The notes under the pieces are model-generated. The model was given only the letters and a program-made list of their open reading frames with translations. It had not been told where the DNA came from and made no database searches. This document shows, one piece after another, positions 24,896 to 34,819 of a DNA stretch of 64,000 nt (position 1 is its first letter; each line of letters begins with the position of its first letter). The DNA is taken from contig NZ_JASKUT010000001.1 of NCBI RefSeq assembly GCF_030167925.1, positions 1,488,001 to 1,552,000 on the forward strand, in the 5' to 3' direction. Made by a program: the position numbers and the translations under genes. Source of the stretch: Paenibacillus silviterrae. Its GTDB lineage: Bacteria > Bacillota > Bacilli > Paenibacillales > NBRC-103111.

Positions 24896-26236
24896 ATGAA
24901 ACAGAGAAACCAATGGGCGGTCCCCATCACCTTGCTTACGGCATTCGCACTTATCGCAGGCGGCTGCAGCACCGCCGCACCGGGTCAAGGCAACACCGGC
25001 GAGGGCAAAGAAGCTGAAGCGAAAAAAAATTCGGAGCCGGCTGAGCTTGTGTTCTATTCCACGAGCCGAGATTCGGAGGAAAATTTCAACGAACGATTCG
25101 GCAATGCGATTCGCCAAAAATTCCCTCATTATACCATTAAGTACATTCAACGGGTTCCGAACAGTACGGATTTGCAGCAGCTCTTAACGTCCGGGGCGCA
25201 AATCGATATCCAATGGGACTCCATTGCATCGTTCACCGGCTCGGTGCTGGACAGCGGAACGGCGTTTGATATGAAGGATTTGATCAAGCAGCATAATATC
25301 GATCTCAGCCGGTTCGAACCGAGCATCATCGGTGCGCTGGAGAAAATGTCCGGAGGAGGGCTTTACGGCTTGCCGCTATATAACGACCGGATGGCGTTAT
25401 ATTACAACAAAGATATCTTCGATAAATTCGGCGTGCCTTATCCTAAGGACGGCATGACCTGGGACGAGGTCATTGAGCTGTCCAACCAAATTACGCGCGA
25501 GGAAGCCGGAGTCGTTTACACCGGGCTGGCCGCCTCCATCAATCATGTGTTTCTGGCCAACCCCTTCTCCTTGCCTCTAGTAGACAGTTCGACGAATAAA
25601 GCAACGATCAACAACGATACGTGGAAAAAAATCGTAGATACGATGCTCGTCCGCCCTGCCGCAAGCCAAGCTTATAAGAAGAAGATCGAGCAGCTGAAAG
25701 GAAAGCTGCCGGATTCGAACACCTTCGTCAAGGAGAAAACCTTGGCCATGTATACGGCCTCTCCTCTGCTGCCGGTCGTATTCAGCCAGGACATGGCTTC
25801 GTTTAACTGGGATGTCGTAACGTTCCCTGCGTTCAAGGAGCTTCCGGGGGTAGGCGCACAGGCTTACCCGGGCATTATCTCCGTCACGAAGATGTCCAAG
25901 AACAAGGATGCGGCGATGGAGGTCATCAAATTCCTGACCTCGGACGAATATCAGACGGAAGCCTCGAAGAAAGGAAATATGACGGTGTTAAAGAACGAAG
26001 CCATTCAAAAAACGCTCGGTCAGGATACGCCGTACAAGGATAAAAACTTCAATGCTTTCTTCTCCAAGTTCCCGGCCATGGCTGAGAAAACAGTAAGTGA
26101 AAGCAAAGCTGCCGTCTTGGGGAAATATACGAAGGATGTTGTGAAGGTCATCAACGGCGAGATGGATATCAACACCATGCTGCGTACCGCTGAAGAGGAA
26201 TCGAACAAGGCGCTGCAATCCGCCGCGGCGAAATAA
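24896..26236 (+). CDS. Extracellular sugar-binding lipoprotein (family 1), orphan
   Basis: This lipoprotein of 446 residues starts MKQRNQWAVPITLL after AAGGAGG; the lipobox is LIAGGC. It shares YYNKDIFDKFGVPYPKDG, MTWDEVIELSNQITREEAG and MEVIKFLTSDEYQTEASK with the proteins at 3451 and 13913. It is read away from the YetA-like operon from the shared control region and is followed by a terminator. No transporter membrane genes are adjacent. The ligand is probably a pectin-derived oligosaccharide, by context. Confidence 0.88.
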   Translation: MKQRNQWAVPITLLTAFALIAGGCSTAAPGQGNTGEGKEAEAKKNSEPAELVFYSTSRDSEENFNERFGNAIRQKFPHYTIKYIQRVPNSTDLQQLLTSGAQIDIQWDSIASFTGSVLDSGTAFDMKDLIKQHNIDLSRFEPSIIGALEKMSGGGLYGLPLYNDRMALYYNKDIFDKFGVPYPKDGMTWDEVIELSNQITREEAGVVYTGLAASINHVFLANPFSLPLVDSSTNKATINNDTWKKIVDTMLVRPAASQAYKKKIEQLKGKLPDSNTFVKEKTLAMYTASPLLPVVFSQDMASFNWDVVTFPAFKELPGVGAQAYPGIISVTKMSKNKDAAMEVIKFLTSDEYQTEASKKGNMTVLKNEAIQKTLGQDTPYKDKNFNAFFSKFPAMAEKTVSESKAAVLGKYTKDVVKVINGEMDINTMLRTAEEESNKALQSAAAK

Positions 26237-26246
26237 GGCTGTAATG

Positions 26247-26298
26247 AGGCAAGCTGCACAAGCAGATCCGATATCTGTTTGTGAGGCTTGCCTTTTTT
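26247..26298 (+). terminator. Intrinsic terminator of the binding-protein gene
   Basis: AGGCAAGC and GCTTGCCT close a long stem that also pairs CAGAT with ATCTG, followed by TTTTTTG. Confidence 0.85.
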
Positions 26299-26381
26299 GT
26301 ATTTGTCTGTAAGAATAAGGAATAGGTTTTATTTCATTTTGAATATCTTGTTATTATTTTGTTTCGTTCAGGGAGGAGCTT

Positions 26382-28763
26382 ATGATTCCTAGCATGAAGC
26401 GGCTGTATATGCCGTTGAAATCGCTTTCGTTCTTCCAAAAAGGAAATCATTTCAAGAAAAGCCTGCTGATCATCTTACTCGTAAGCACGCTTCCCGGCAT
26501 CGCTGTCGCTTCTATCGTCTATTGGCTTGTAGGCGGCCGCGTAGAGCGGGAGCTCTATGAGCTTCATACCGCCCAAATCGCACGAAGAATCCAAGTACTG
26601 AACGATCAATTTACTCATTTGGAGCACTCGATGGTTCATTGGACGTTTGATCCGATGTTCCAATCGGCATTGAATCACAAGGATTTTGTTAAGGGCTTTC
26701 AAGAAACGTGGAACATTTCAAAAAGCCTGATGGTTCTGCAGGGCTCTCACCCGCTTGCTTCCAAGATCGAGCTGTTTATCGACGGCACCCAGCCGACGTT
26801 GTTCAAACCGGACTATATTCCGATGTCGGAGGAAGCCGCACTGGCGAACTATCGGACGCTGTCGAATCAGGAGGACAAGGTGTTCTGGTCCTACTGGTCT
26901 TCGGACTTAAATGGCGCCGAGCCGAAGCAGGTGACCTTGGTTCATAAAATTGCGACGAATCAATCCCAGCAAAAAGGCACGCTCCTGGTACAGCTGGATA
27001 AGGATAAGATTACGGATTTGCTCAAAACGATGACTCCTTATCAGAACGGTCTTTCCCTCCTATTGCAGGAGGACGGGACCCCCTTGGTTTCCAGCGGAGA
27101 ACCCCCTGGCTTATCCGGCGTATCTCAGGCGATTACGGAGAAGCTCATGTCACTGTCTTCAGAGCGGGATTTGGAAGCGGGCTCCTTCCTCCTCGATTGG
27201 AAGGATACCCGGTACACCGTAACCTTCGGAAAATATGCCAAGCTCAATACGAATTGGTATTATGTGACCGCAGCTCCGCTCCATGTCATCACGGATACGG
27301 TAATCTTCGTGTCCAAGCTGCTGCTGTTCCTGGGCTGCGCCGTGCTGATTGTCGCTTTTGCACTGTCATGGCATGCTTCCAAACGGCTTTACGTCCCGCT
27401 GGATAAACTGGTTCGTCTACTCTCCGGCGGGAAGCGCTCCCTCCCTGGGGACGAGGATGAATTTCAATTGATTGAAGAGCAATGGAAACATGTAACCGGT
27501 AAGACCTCGGAGCTTCAAACGAAGCTGGAGGAACAGCTGACTGTGACGCGCAAAGGCTTTATGCTGCAGCTGGTGCTTGGCTACCTCAGCTCCTATACCG
27601 ATGGCGAGCTGGTGAAACGAATGGAGCATTATGGCTGGGCAATAACGAACCGCAGAATTCAAGTGATCTATATCCAGCTGACCGGCCTTGCAAACGTGAA
27701 AGATCGTTTTGCCAATGGAGATGAGTCTCTCCTTTCTTTTGCCGCAGCAAATATCATTGAGGAAACAACGGCGAAGTATACAGACCAGTTTGAGGCGATA
27801 GATTTTCAGGATGCTACCGTCGGACTGCTTCTCTTCCCTGCCCAAGTGCTCTCATCCGATCAGCTTCAAGCACTGATCCAAGATTTCACCAAAGCCGTCA
27901 ATCGCATCCTCAAGCTTCAGATTACGGCGGCCGTTGGACGCCCTACCCTCTCCCCCTCGCGGATTCCTTCCATTGTTGAGGACGCGAGACGTACGCTTCG
28001 ATACCGAAGCTACGAGGCCGAGAACCAAATCCTTGAGATCGGCCCCTGGCATGAAACACACGAGGACAAGGAAATCCGGTATCCGTTTCATCTGGAGAAG
28101 GAAATCATCCAATCGCTCCGCAGAGGGCGCGAGCTGGAAACGATGCAGTGGATCGAGGCGTTTCTAACGGAGCTTACGGCCAATGGCGAGATGAAAAACA
28201 TCGATGTGCAGCAGGGCATGCTTCAGCTTCTTGGCAGCCTTCAGCATGCCACGATGTATGCGGGGTTCAGCCTGAAGCGCCCCGGCAAGGGAACAAACCA
28301 TTTTGAACAGCTGGCGCAAATCCGGGAACCGGAGAGGATGGTGGAATACTTGCGCGATATGATCGTCTTCCCCTATCTCGAAGGAATGAAGGACCGTGCC
28401 AATGATCAAGCCAAGCTGTTGGTGCACAGAACCAAGGACTATTTGTCGCTGCACTATGCTGATTTCGATCTTTCTCTGGAACGCTGTGCCGACCAGTTTG
28501 GAACCAATCCTTATTTTCTAAGCAGAGCCTTTAAGCAAATTACTGGACAGAACTTTATCGATTATGTAACGGAGCTGCGAATCTCAAACGCCAAGGATTT
28601 ATTACTGAATACGGATTTGAAAGTACAAGAAGTTGCGGAGCGATCCGGTTACCAGCAAAGCTATTTCAACCGCATTTTCAAAAAGCTGGAGGGGGTTACT
28701 CCCACCCAGTTCAGAGAAGCCTATCAGGATCGCTATGAAGGCACCATGGGGGTGAAACCGTAA
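26382..28763 (+). CDS. YesS-like membrane AraC-family regulator
   Basis: This is a large transcription regulator of 793 residues that senses outside signals. It has a membrane helix near residues 28-50, an extracytoplasmic sensor of about 250 residues, a second helix near 303-328 (LLLFLGCAVLIVAFALSW), a cytoplasmic linker, and a C-terminal double helix-turn-helix near 685-785 (LERCADQFGTNPYFLSRAF, VQEVAERSGYQQSYFNRIF). B. subtilis YesS, which activates rhamnogalacturonan genes, has this layout. Its stop abuts the start of a binding-protein gene (TAAATG), suggesting that the binding protein presents ligand to it. It likely controls the surrounding pectin genes. Confidence 0.9.
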   Translation: MIPSMKRLYMPLKSLSFFQKGNHFKKSLLIILLVSTLPGIAVASIVYWLVGGRVERELYELHTAQIARRIQVLNDQFTHLEHSMVHWTFDPMFQSALNHKDFVKGFQETWNISKSLMVLQGSHPLASKIELFIDGTQPTLFKPDYIPMSEEAALANYRTLSNQEDKVFWSYWSSDLNGAEPKQVTLVHKIATNQSQQKGTLLVQLDKDKITDLLKTMTPYQNGLSLLLQEDGTPLVSSGEPPGLSGVSQAITEKLMSLSSERDLEAGSFLLDWKDTRYTVTFGKYAKLNTNWYYVTAAPLHVITDTVIFVSKLLLFLGCAVLIVAFALSWHASKRLYVPLDKLVRLLSGGKRSLPGDEDEFQLIEEQWKHVTGKTSELQTKLEEQLTVTRKGFMLQLVLGYLSSYTDGELVKRMEHYGWAITNRRIQVIYIQLTGLANVKDRFANGDESLLSFAAANIIEETTAKYTDQFEAIDFQDATVGLLLFPAQVLSSDQLQALIQDFTKAVNRILKLQITAAVGRPTLSPSRIPSIVEDARRTLRYRSYEAENQILEIGPWHETHEDKEIRYPFHLEKEIIQSLRRGRELETMQWIEAFLTELTANGEMKNIDVQQGMLQLLGSLQHATMYAGFSLKRPGKGTNHFEQLAQIREPERMVEYLRDMIVFPYLEGMKDRANDQAKLLVHRTKDYLSLHYADFDLSLERCADQFGTNPYFLSRAFKQITGQNFIDYVTELRISNAKDLLLNTDLKVQEVAERSGYQQSYFNRIFKKLEGVTPTQFREAYQDRYEGTMGVKP

Positions 28764-30305
28764 ATGGCCAAGCGTCACCCGGCGCTGTATTCTTATACGG
28801 CCGGCATGCTCCTGCTCCTGCTCCTTACGGGTGTGATGACCGGCTGCTCCGGTCTAGAGACGAAGGGGATTGCCGCTCTTTCTGCCGACAGGATCCACGA
28901 TGCCGCAGCACAGGCAAAGCTCAAGATTCGTTTCATGGTCCCTACCGGGCGCAGCAGTTACCCGAGCGCGGACTCTCCCGTCATTCAGGAGCTGGAGCGG
29001 CGTACGAATGTCGATCTGGAGCTCGAATTCGTACCGGATCCGATCTACGACGATAAGGTTAGCATCAAACTGGAATCGCACAGCAAGCCGACCGTCATGG
29101 TCATGAAGGAGAAATCCGCCGCTTTCATCAAGGCTGCCGAGGCGGGCTTGTTCTGGGAGCTGGGGGCTTACCTGTCGGAGTTCCCGCATCTGCGTCAGTC
29201 AAACCGCACAGTACTGGACAATCTTTCGGTGAATGGCCGCATCTATTCTATCTATCGTTCCAGACCGATGGGACGTTACGGAATCGCCTTTCGAAAGGAC
29301 TGGCTTGACAAGGTGGGGCTGCGAAGACCGACGACCGTAGAGGAATTTTACCGGATGCTCCATGCTTTCACGTACCAAGATCCCGATGGGAACGGCGTCG
29401 ACGACACCTATGGCATGGTGATCACCAAGTATTTCGGTCCCTTTGACATCATGGGCACCTGGCTGGGAGTTCCTAATAAATGGGGACTCGATCCGCAGGG
29501 CCGTCTCATCCCCGCACATCTCACGGAAGAGTACATGGAGGCTCTAAGGTTTTTTAAGAGGCTGTACGACGAGAAGCTGATTAATCCTGATTTCGCCGTG
29601 ATGGATTCCAGCCGCTGGAATCTCCCCGTCATACAGGGCAAGGCCGGCGCTGTCATTGATGTATTGGAGCGGGCGGGACAAATCGAAACGGGGATCCGCA
29701 AGAAGGATCCTAAAGCCGACGTAATGGATGCGATTTCCGGAGTTGCCGGACCCAAGGGCCTGCGCCTCCTTCCTACGTCGGGCTATAACGGGATGCTTGT
29801 CATTCCGAAGTCCTCGGTGTCGTCCGAGGCGGAGCTTCGCAAGGTTCTCGGCTTCTTGGACCGGCTGAACGAGCCGGAGCTGCAGAGCCTGCTGACGAAC
29901 GGATTGGAGGGCCGGCATTACGAGCTTGAGGGCGGGTATGTAAAGTCGACGAAAAATAATAGCGAGATCTTCGGTTTGAATCAGATGCTGATGTATATCC
30001 CGGAGGAGCGATACCTCTCCCCGAAGCCGACCCGGCTAAGGCAAACGTTCCCTGCCCTGATGCAGTCCAGCGAGAAGCACTTCGTGCTCAATCCTGCGGA
30101 GCCCTTTTCTTCAGAAACGTATGGTTCGCAGGGCGAGAAGCTGGATGGGATCGTCAAGGAGGCGCTCGTCCGGTTCATTTACGGAGAAATTGACGAAGCC
30201 GGGCATCGTGCGGCCATGGACAGATGGAAGCAAAGCGGCGGGAGCGATTATATCCGGGAAATCAATGAGCAATACTCGGCTTGGCAGCAGAGAAAACTTC
30301 CCTGA
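28764..30305 (+). CDS. LplA-type solute-binding lipoprotein coupled to YesS-like regulator
   Basis: This lipoprotein of 513 residues has an N-terminal hydrophobic segment and the lipobox GVMTGCSG. Typical parts are FVPDPIYDDKVSIKLESHS, IAFRKDWLDKVGLRRPTTV and DPDGNGVDDTYGMV. Its ATG follows the regulator's TAA with no gap, and its ribosome site GGGGGTG lies inside the regulator gene, so the two are made together. It resembles the product at 19420. It may be a co-sensor for the membrane regulator rather than a transport protein, because no permease lies nearby. Confidence 0.87.
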   Translation: MAKRHPALYSYTAGMLLLLLLTGVMTGCSGLETKGIAALSADRIHDAAAQAKLKIRFMVPTGRSSYPSADSPVIQELERRTNVDLELEFVPDPIYDDKVSIKLESHSKPTVMVMKEKSAAFIKAAEAGLFWELGAYLSEFPHLRQSNRTVLDNLSVNGRIYSIYRSRPMGRYGIAFRKDWLDKVGLRRPTTVEEFYRMLHAFTYQDPDGNGVDDTYGMVITKYFGPFDIMGTWLGVPNKWGLDPQGRLIPAHLTEEYMEALRFFKRLYDEKLINPDFAVMDSSRWNLPVIQGKAGAVIDVLERAGQIETGIRKKDPKADVMDAISGVAGPKGLRLLPTSGYNGMLVIPKSSVSSEAELRKVLGFLDRLNEPELQSLLTNGLEGRHYELEGGYVKSTKNNSEIFGLNQMLMYIPEERYLSPKPTRLRQTFPALMQSSEKHFVLNPAEPFSSETYGSQGEKLDGIVKEALVRFIYGEIDEAGHRAAMDRWKQSGGSDYIREINEQYSAWQQRKLP

Positions 30306-30329
30306 TATGGCTTGGCTTGCTAAAGCAGG

Positions 30330-30393
30330 AATGCACCCCTTATCTTTCGAATCGATCTCCGCTCGGGGCCGACAAGGATAAGGGGTGCATTTT
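30330..30393 (+). terminator. Intrinsic terminator after the regulator/binding-protein pair
   Basis: AATGCACCCCTTATC and GATAAGGGGTGCATT form a perfect 15-bp stem followed by TTTTG, between two converging genes. Confidence 0.85.
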
Positions 30394-30410
30394 GTATCGT
30401 AAAGATCCGT

Positions 30411-32231
30411 CTATCGGGTTACATAAATCGATGGCTTCGGAGGCTGCTTCATCCCGTGGCCCAGAAAGAAGCTTGGATGCGGCGGCTGATTGTAGGCGAC
30501 GTTCTGCCATGCTACGCTGAGCCGGTATACAGGGTCATGCATCAAGGTATGGATCCGGTGCTCCGTCACATCCGTGGTCGAGTAGATTCGTAAGGCTGTA
30601 CTGTCATCCGTACGCCAGATGACCTCCTCTCTCCAGTCCCCGAACAGATCCGCTTGAAGACAAGGGTTTCCCTTCGTCCAGTTGTTGGAGCGGGTACCCT
30701 CGAAGGTGATTAGGTTCACAAGCCGCTCATTCATGTAGTCCCACTTATCGATCCGGCCTACGCCGATTCCTGTCCCCGGATCAAAATCGTGATCCAGAAG
30801 CTCACGAAGCAAATCCCCGTCCCACCATATCGCGAAATTAAAGGATTGCGGGGTGCGGTCCGATATCTTCTCCCCGGAGACGCTGTGCAGCCCGAAGCCG
30901 CCGGTTTTCCAGTTGTCCGACGCCCAAACCTCCGCTCCGTCATAACGCGGGTCAATATCCGCCGCCATCCCCCTGCCGATATCGCTGGCCGAAGGCAGCC
31001 CCCAAAGAATTTCTCCCGTCCGGGCGTCATGGACCTCGATGCCATGCTCCGAAGGATTCTCATGAACCTGGAACACTTCCAGCCCTTGCCGGTTCGGGTT
31101 CAAGCTGCTTACATGCATGGCATCGCCATGTCCGAGCCCCGTCGTATAAAGTCCCGTCCCGTCATGATCGATTACACAGGAGCCGTAGATGATCTCGTCC
31201 CTGCCGTCCTCGTCGACATCGGCGACGGCTACGCTATGGTTGCCTTGTCCTGCATAGCTTTCATAACCGGGCTCATGGCTGTCAAAGGTCCATACCTTCG
31301 TCAGCTCTCCGTCTCTCCAATTGAACGCCGCCAACACCGTTCTTGTGTAATATCCGCGGCACATGACCAAGCTTGGGCGTTCTCGATCCAAATAAGCGAC
31401 ACAAGCAAGAAACCGGTCGACGCGATTTCCTTTGCTATCGCCCCAATCGGCGACATTTCCCCGAGGAGGCTCATAGAACGTTGTTGCCAGCGCCCTGCCC
31501 GTCTCTCCGCCGAATACGGTAAGGTACTCGGGGCCTTCGAGGATAAAGCCCCGCTCATTGCGGTAATCCGCCTCCGGGTCTCCGATGACGTTTCCTTCGC
31601 CGTCGATCGTGCCGTCCGCCGTTTTACAAGCGATTTCCGCCTTACCGTCGCCATCCAAATCATAAACCAGGAACTGTGTGTAATGTGCTCCTGCGCGAAT
31701 GTTTCTCCCCAGATCGATTCTCCACAGGAAACGTCCGTCCAGCTTATAGGCGTCCAAATATACGTTTCCGGTGTAGCCGGAATGAGCATTATCATGTGAG
31801 TTCGAAGGATCCCATTTGAGGATGATTTCATACTCGCCGTCCCCGTCGACATCCCCTACACTTGCATCATTCGCGCTGTACGTATAGGCAACACCATCCG
31901 GTGAAATACCTCCTTCGGGCTTCTGAAGCGGAATTATCGTGTAATTCGTATCCCACACCCCTACTGTTTCCGAAGGAGGCTGCTCGACGCCGCCAACCAC
32001 CGCGCGAACCGTGTATTGGGAATCGGGCTGTCCTTCCGTATCAACATAATTGGTGCTTGTAGCAATAGGCTCGGAATTCACCCTTACCCCATCCCGATAC
32101 AGATGAAATCCGATGTCCTCCGGCTCAGTTCCAAGCAGGCGCCATCCCACATATACTCCTGCCTCCGCCTTCATCGCTACCAAACCGCGCCCGATCCGCT
32201 CCATTTGCCGTGGCTTGTGTACTACGTCCAT
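30411..32231 (-). CDS. Rhamnogalacturonan lyase, PL11 (YesX/YesW-like), cytoplasmic
   Basis: This polysaccharide lyase of 606 residues cleaves the rhamnose-galacturonate backbone by beta-elimination. The N-terminal domain (QMERIGRGLVAMKAEAG, VGWRLLGTEPEDIGFHLYRDG) leads into an eight-bladed propeller with calcium loops such as GDVDGDGEYEIILKWDPSN, YDLDGDGKAEIACKTADG and ADVDEDGRDEIIYGS. There is no signal peptide, which resembles exo-acting YesX rather than secreted endo-acting YesW. The ribosome site is AGAGGAGGG. It follows the GH95 gene by 43 bases, so both lie in one operon. Confidence 0.92.
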   Translation of the reverse strand: MDVVHKPRQMERIGRGLVAMKAEAGVYVGWRLLGTEPEDIGFHLYRDGVRVNSEPIATSTNYVDTEGQPDSQYTVRAVVGGVEQPPSETVGVWDTNYTIIPLQKPEGGISPDGVAYTYSANDASVGDVDGDGEYEIILKWDPSNSHDNAHSGYTGNVYLDAYKLDGRFLWRIDLGRNIRAGAHYTQFLVYDLDGDGKAEIACKTADGTIDGEGNVIGDPEADYRNERGFILEGPEYLTVFGGETGRALATTFYEPPRGNVADWGDSKGNRVDRFLACVAYLDRERPSLVMCRGYYTRTVLAAFNWRDGELTKVWTFDSHEPGYESYAGQGNHSVAVADVDEDGRDEIIYGSCVIDHDGTGLYTTGLGHGDAMHVSSLNPNRQGLEVFQVHENPSEHGIEVHDARTGEILWGLPSASDIGRGMAADIDPRYDGAEVWASDNWKTGGFGLHSVSGEKISDRTPQSFNFAIWWDGDLLRELLDHDFDPGTGIGVGRIDKWDYMNERLVNLITFEGTRSNNWTKGNPCLQADLFGDWREEVIWRTDDSTALRIYSTTDVTEHRIHTLMHDPVYRLSVAWQNVAYNQPPHPSFFLGHGMKQPPKPSIYVTR

Positions 32232-32274
32232 TCCGAGTCCCTCCTCTTTACATTAACTAATCTCATGCTGAAGC

Positions 32275-34635
32275 TCAGCAATAAATTCGATATACGGCTC
32301 CCGCTTCGGTTAAAAATGAAATTTGCAGCGGGCCTGCTTCTTCCCAAGCAACCGGTTCGCCATCCGACGTGACTTTGATGACCGCGTGCTTCGTTCTAAC
32401 GATACAGCGCCCGCCCGAACCCGACCGAATGGATGCTTCCCGCAATCGGCCTGCATCCCAGGACAGGTCGACCTCAAAGTTTCCTCGTGCCCGCAATCCC
32501 ATAACGGATCCCTTCTTCCACTCTTCCGGCAGCGTGGGCAGCAGACTGATCTCTCCGGCATGACTTTGCAGCAGCATCTCTGCGATCCCGGCTGCTCCTC
32601 CGAAGTTCCCGTCGATCTGGAAAGGCGGATGTGCATCGAACAGATTCGGATAGGTGGATTTTTGCAATAGCGTCTTCACGTATTGATAGGCGTTAGCGGC
32701 ATCCTCAAGCCGTGCGAAGACGTTGATGATCCAGGCGCAGCTCCAGCCGGTGTGCCCGCCGCCGTACTCCAGTCTTCTCGCCAGCGATATGCGGGCCGCT
32801 TCGCTAAGCTCCGTATCTCGGCGAAGCTGTATTTCGTCACCGGGGTACAGCCCGTACAAATGGGAAATGTGGCGATGACCCGGCTCTACCTCCTCAAAGT
32901 CCAGGTACCACTCCTGCAGCTGGCCGTGCTTCCCGATCTTAAACGGGTACAGCCTATCGCTCGCCTTCCTTAGCTGCTCCCGGAGCTCTGCGTCTTCCCC
33001 CACGATGTCGATTGCCTTTATGCAGTTGGCAAACAAGTCCCGGATCAACGACATGTCCATCGTGGAGGCCATACTGATCGAGGCCTCTTGGCCGTTATCC
33101 GCAATAAATTTATTTTCCGGAGAGGCGGACGGACTTGTTACGAGGTACCCGGAGGCGTCCTCAACGAGCCAATCCAGGCAGAATAGCGCCGCTTCCTTCA
33201 TGATCGGATAGGCTTGATTCCTTAGGAAATCCTCATCGAGGCCAAATGCATAGTGCTCCCAAAGATGACGGCAGAGCCACGCCCCGGCCATCGGCCAGAA
33301 CGCCCATTTGGGGTCGCCTCCTTCTTCCCCGACCGGATTGCTGAGCCGCCAAAGATCCACGTTATGGTTGGCCGTCCAGCCGCGGCAGCCGAAGCTCGTT
33401 GCCGCCGTCTTGCGACCTGATTGACTCAGCTCGCGAATCATCGCAAATAAAGGCTCATGACATTCGCTTAGGTTACCGGTTTCGGCAAGCCAGTAATTCA
33501 TCTCCGTATTGATATTGGTCGTATAGTTGGAGCTCCAGGGCGGTCGAAGCTGCCGATTCCAGATGCCCTGCAGATTGGCCGGCTGCGTACCCTCCCGGGA
33601 GGAGGCAATCAGCAAATATCGGCCGAACTGGTAGAAAAGCGCAGCCAGCTGGGGGTCATCCGAGCCATGGCGAAATCGGTCCAGCCGTTCGTTCGTCGGC
33701 AGCTGGGCAGCCTCTGTGATGCCGAGGTCAAGCTCTACCCGGTCGAATAACGACCGGTGCTCCTCTTGATGCCTTTGGTACAGCTCGGAATAGGTCATGG
33801 ACAGAGCGCGTTGTAACCTTTCCATACACTGGGCTCTTAGCCGATCATGTCGGTCCTCCGCCGTCAAATTGGGATACGATGTAGCCGCCGTTATAATCAA
33901 TAGCGCGGAGCTCGTATCGTGTATCTCAACATGAGTTGCGTCATTAGTTACAACCGCTCCCTGCTCAATATGTACATACAAATGAAGCTCAAGCTCCACA
34001 CTGGGCTGATTCTCATAGCGAACCGGATTCTCGATATGCCGGCGATAGTTCGGCTCCACATGGGTCGGGCATTTGGCCTTCAGTACGAGATGACGATCGG
34101 AAAGCCGTTCGATGCTGTGCTCAAGCTGCGAATCGAGCGAGGCTGAGAATCGAAGCGTCGGTTCGCTGCAGGTCAGCCTTACGGCCAAAAGCTGCTCCGG
34201 CGCGCTGGCGAATACCTCCCGACCGTACTTCCGCCCTGCTTGCTCATATTCCACTTGGATTGTGGCATTTCGCAAATCGAGCTTCCGCTGGTAAGATTCG
34301 ACGGCTCCCGTTCCATGGAAGTCGATATGCAAATCTCCCAAGGGCAGAAACGATTGCGTATACGGTCCCTGCACCTCCTGCGCGATGATTTTCTCCGCTT
34401 CCACGAATTGCTTCTCGGCGATAAGCTTCCTTACCCGATCCAAACCGGGAAACGGACGGTCCATCTCCTCCCTGCCCGGAGGGCCGGACCATACCGTGTC
34501 CTCGTTCAATTGGATGAGTTCCTTATGGGTACCCCCGAACATCATACCGCCCAGCCGTCCGTTTCCTATAGGAAGAGCTTCCTCCCATACTTCAGCCGGC
34601 TGGTTATACCAAAGCAGCAGCTCCTGTTGGTTCAT
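32275..34635 (-). CDS. GH95 alpha-L-fucosidase/galactosidase-family glycoside hydrolase
   Basis: This cytoplasmic enzyme of 786 residues removes terminal L-fucose or L-galactose by inversion. The N-terminal beta-sandwich has WEEALPIGNGRLGGMMFGG and LIQLNEDTVWSGPPG; the (alpha/alpha)6 barrel has NLQGIWNRQLRPPWSSNYTT, NTEMNYWLAETGNL and RRLEYGGGHTGWSCAWIINV, all GH95 marks. There is no signal peptide. It heads the operon with the PL11 lyase and is read divergently from an AraC gene. In this setting the target is probably a fucose or galactose residue on rhamnogalacturonan side chains. Confidence 0.93.
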   Translation of the reverse strand: MNQQELLLWYNQPAEVWEEALPIGNGRLGGMMFGGTHKELIQLNEDTVWSGPPGREEMDRPFPGLDRVRKLIAEKQFVEAEKIIAQEVQGPYTQSFLPLGDLHIDFHGTGAVESYQRKLDLRNATIQVEYEQAGRKYGREVFASAPEQLLAVRLTCSEPTLRFSASLDSQLEHSIERLSDRHLVLKAKCPTHVEPNYRRHIENPVRYENQPSVELELHLYVHIEQGAVVTNDATHVEIHDTSSALLIITAATSYPNLTAEDRHDRLRAQCMERLQRALSMTYSELYQRHQEEHRSLFDRVELDLGITEAAQLPTNERLDRFRHGSDDPQLAALFYQFGRYLLIASSREGTQPANLQGIWNRQLRPPWSSNYTTNINTEMNYWLAETGNLSECHEPLFAMIRELSQSGRKTAATSFGCRGWTANHNVDLWRLSNPVGEEGGDPKWAFWPMAGAWLCRHLWEHYAFGLDEDFLRNQAYPIMKEAALFCLDWLVEDASGYLVTSPSASPENKFIADNGQEASISMASTMDMSLIRDLFANCIKAIDIVGEDAELREQLRKASDRLYPFKIGKHGQLQEWYLDFEEVEPGHRHISHLYGLYPGDEIQLRRDTELSEAARISLARRLEYGGGHTGWSCAWIINVFARLEDAANAYQYVKTLLQKSTYPNLFDAHPPFQIDGNFGGAAGIAEMLLQSHAGEISLLPTLPEEWKKGSVMGLRARGNFEVDLSWDAGRLREASIRSGSGGRCIVRTKHAVIKVTSDGEPVAWEEAGPLQISFLTEAGAVYRIYC

Positions 34636-34717
34636 TTTAAATGGATGGCTCCTTTCTTTTGTTCCATTGAATCAATTATAAGAATATATTAAAGTAAAGC
34701 TAGCATACACACAGCCC

Positions 34718-34769
34718 TTGATAACCTTTGTTTCTTTACCATCGTAAGGCGTTTCCATGGCGTTATCAA
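34718..34769. repeat. 8-bp inverted repeat pair between GH95 and AraC genes
   Basis: TTGATAAC (34718-34725) and GTTATCAA (34762-34769) are perfect inverted copies 44 bases apart centre to centre, roughly four helical turns, in the divergent control region. Confidence 0.4.
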
Positions 34770-34819
34770 TCCGAAATATTTCATATTATATTGATTTTTG
34801 AAACGATAAGGAGAACGCG

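Noticed and set aside
30789..31799. 336-residue plus-strand open frame
   Set aside because: It lies fully inside the PL11 lyase gene on the other strand, has no family motifs, and its composition is that of a shadow frame.
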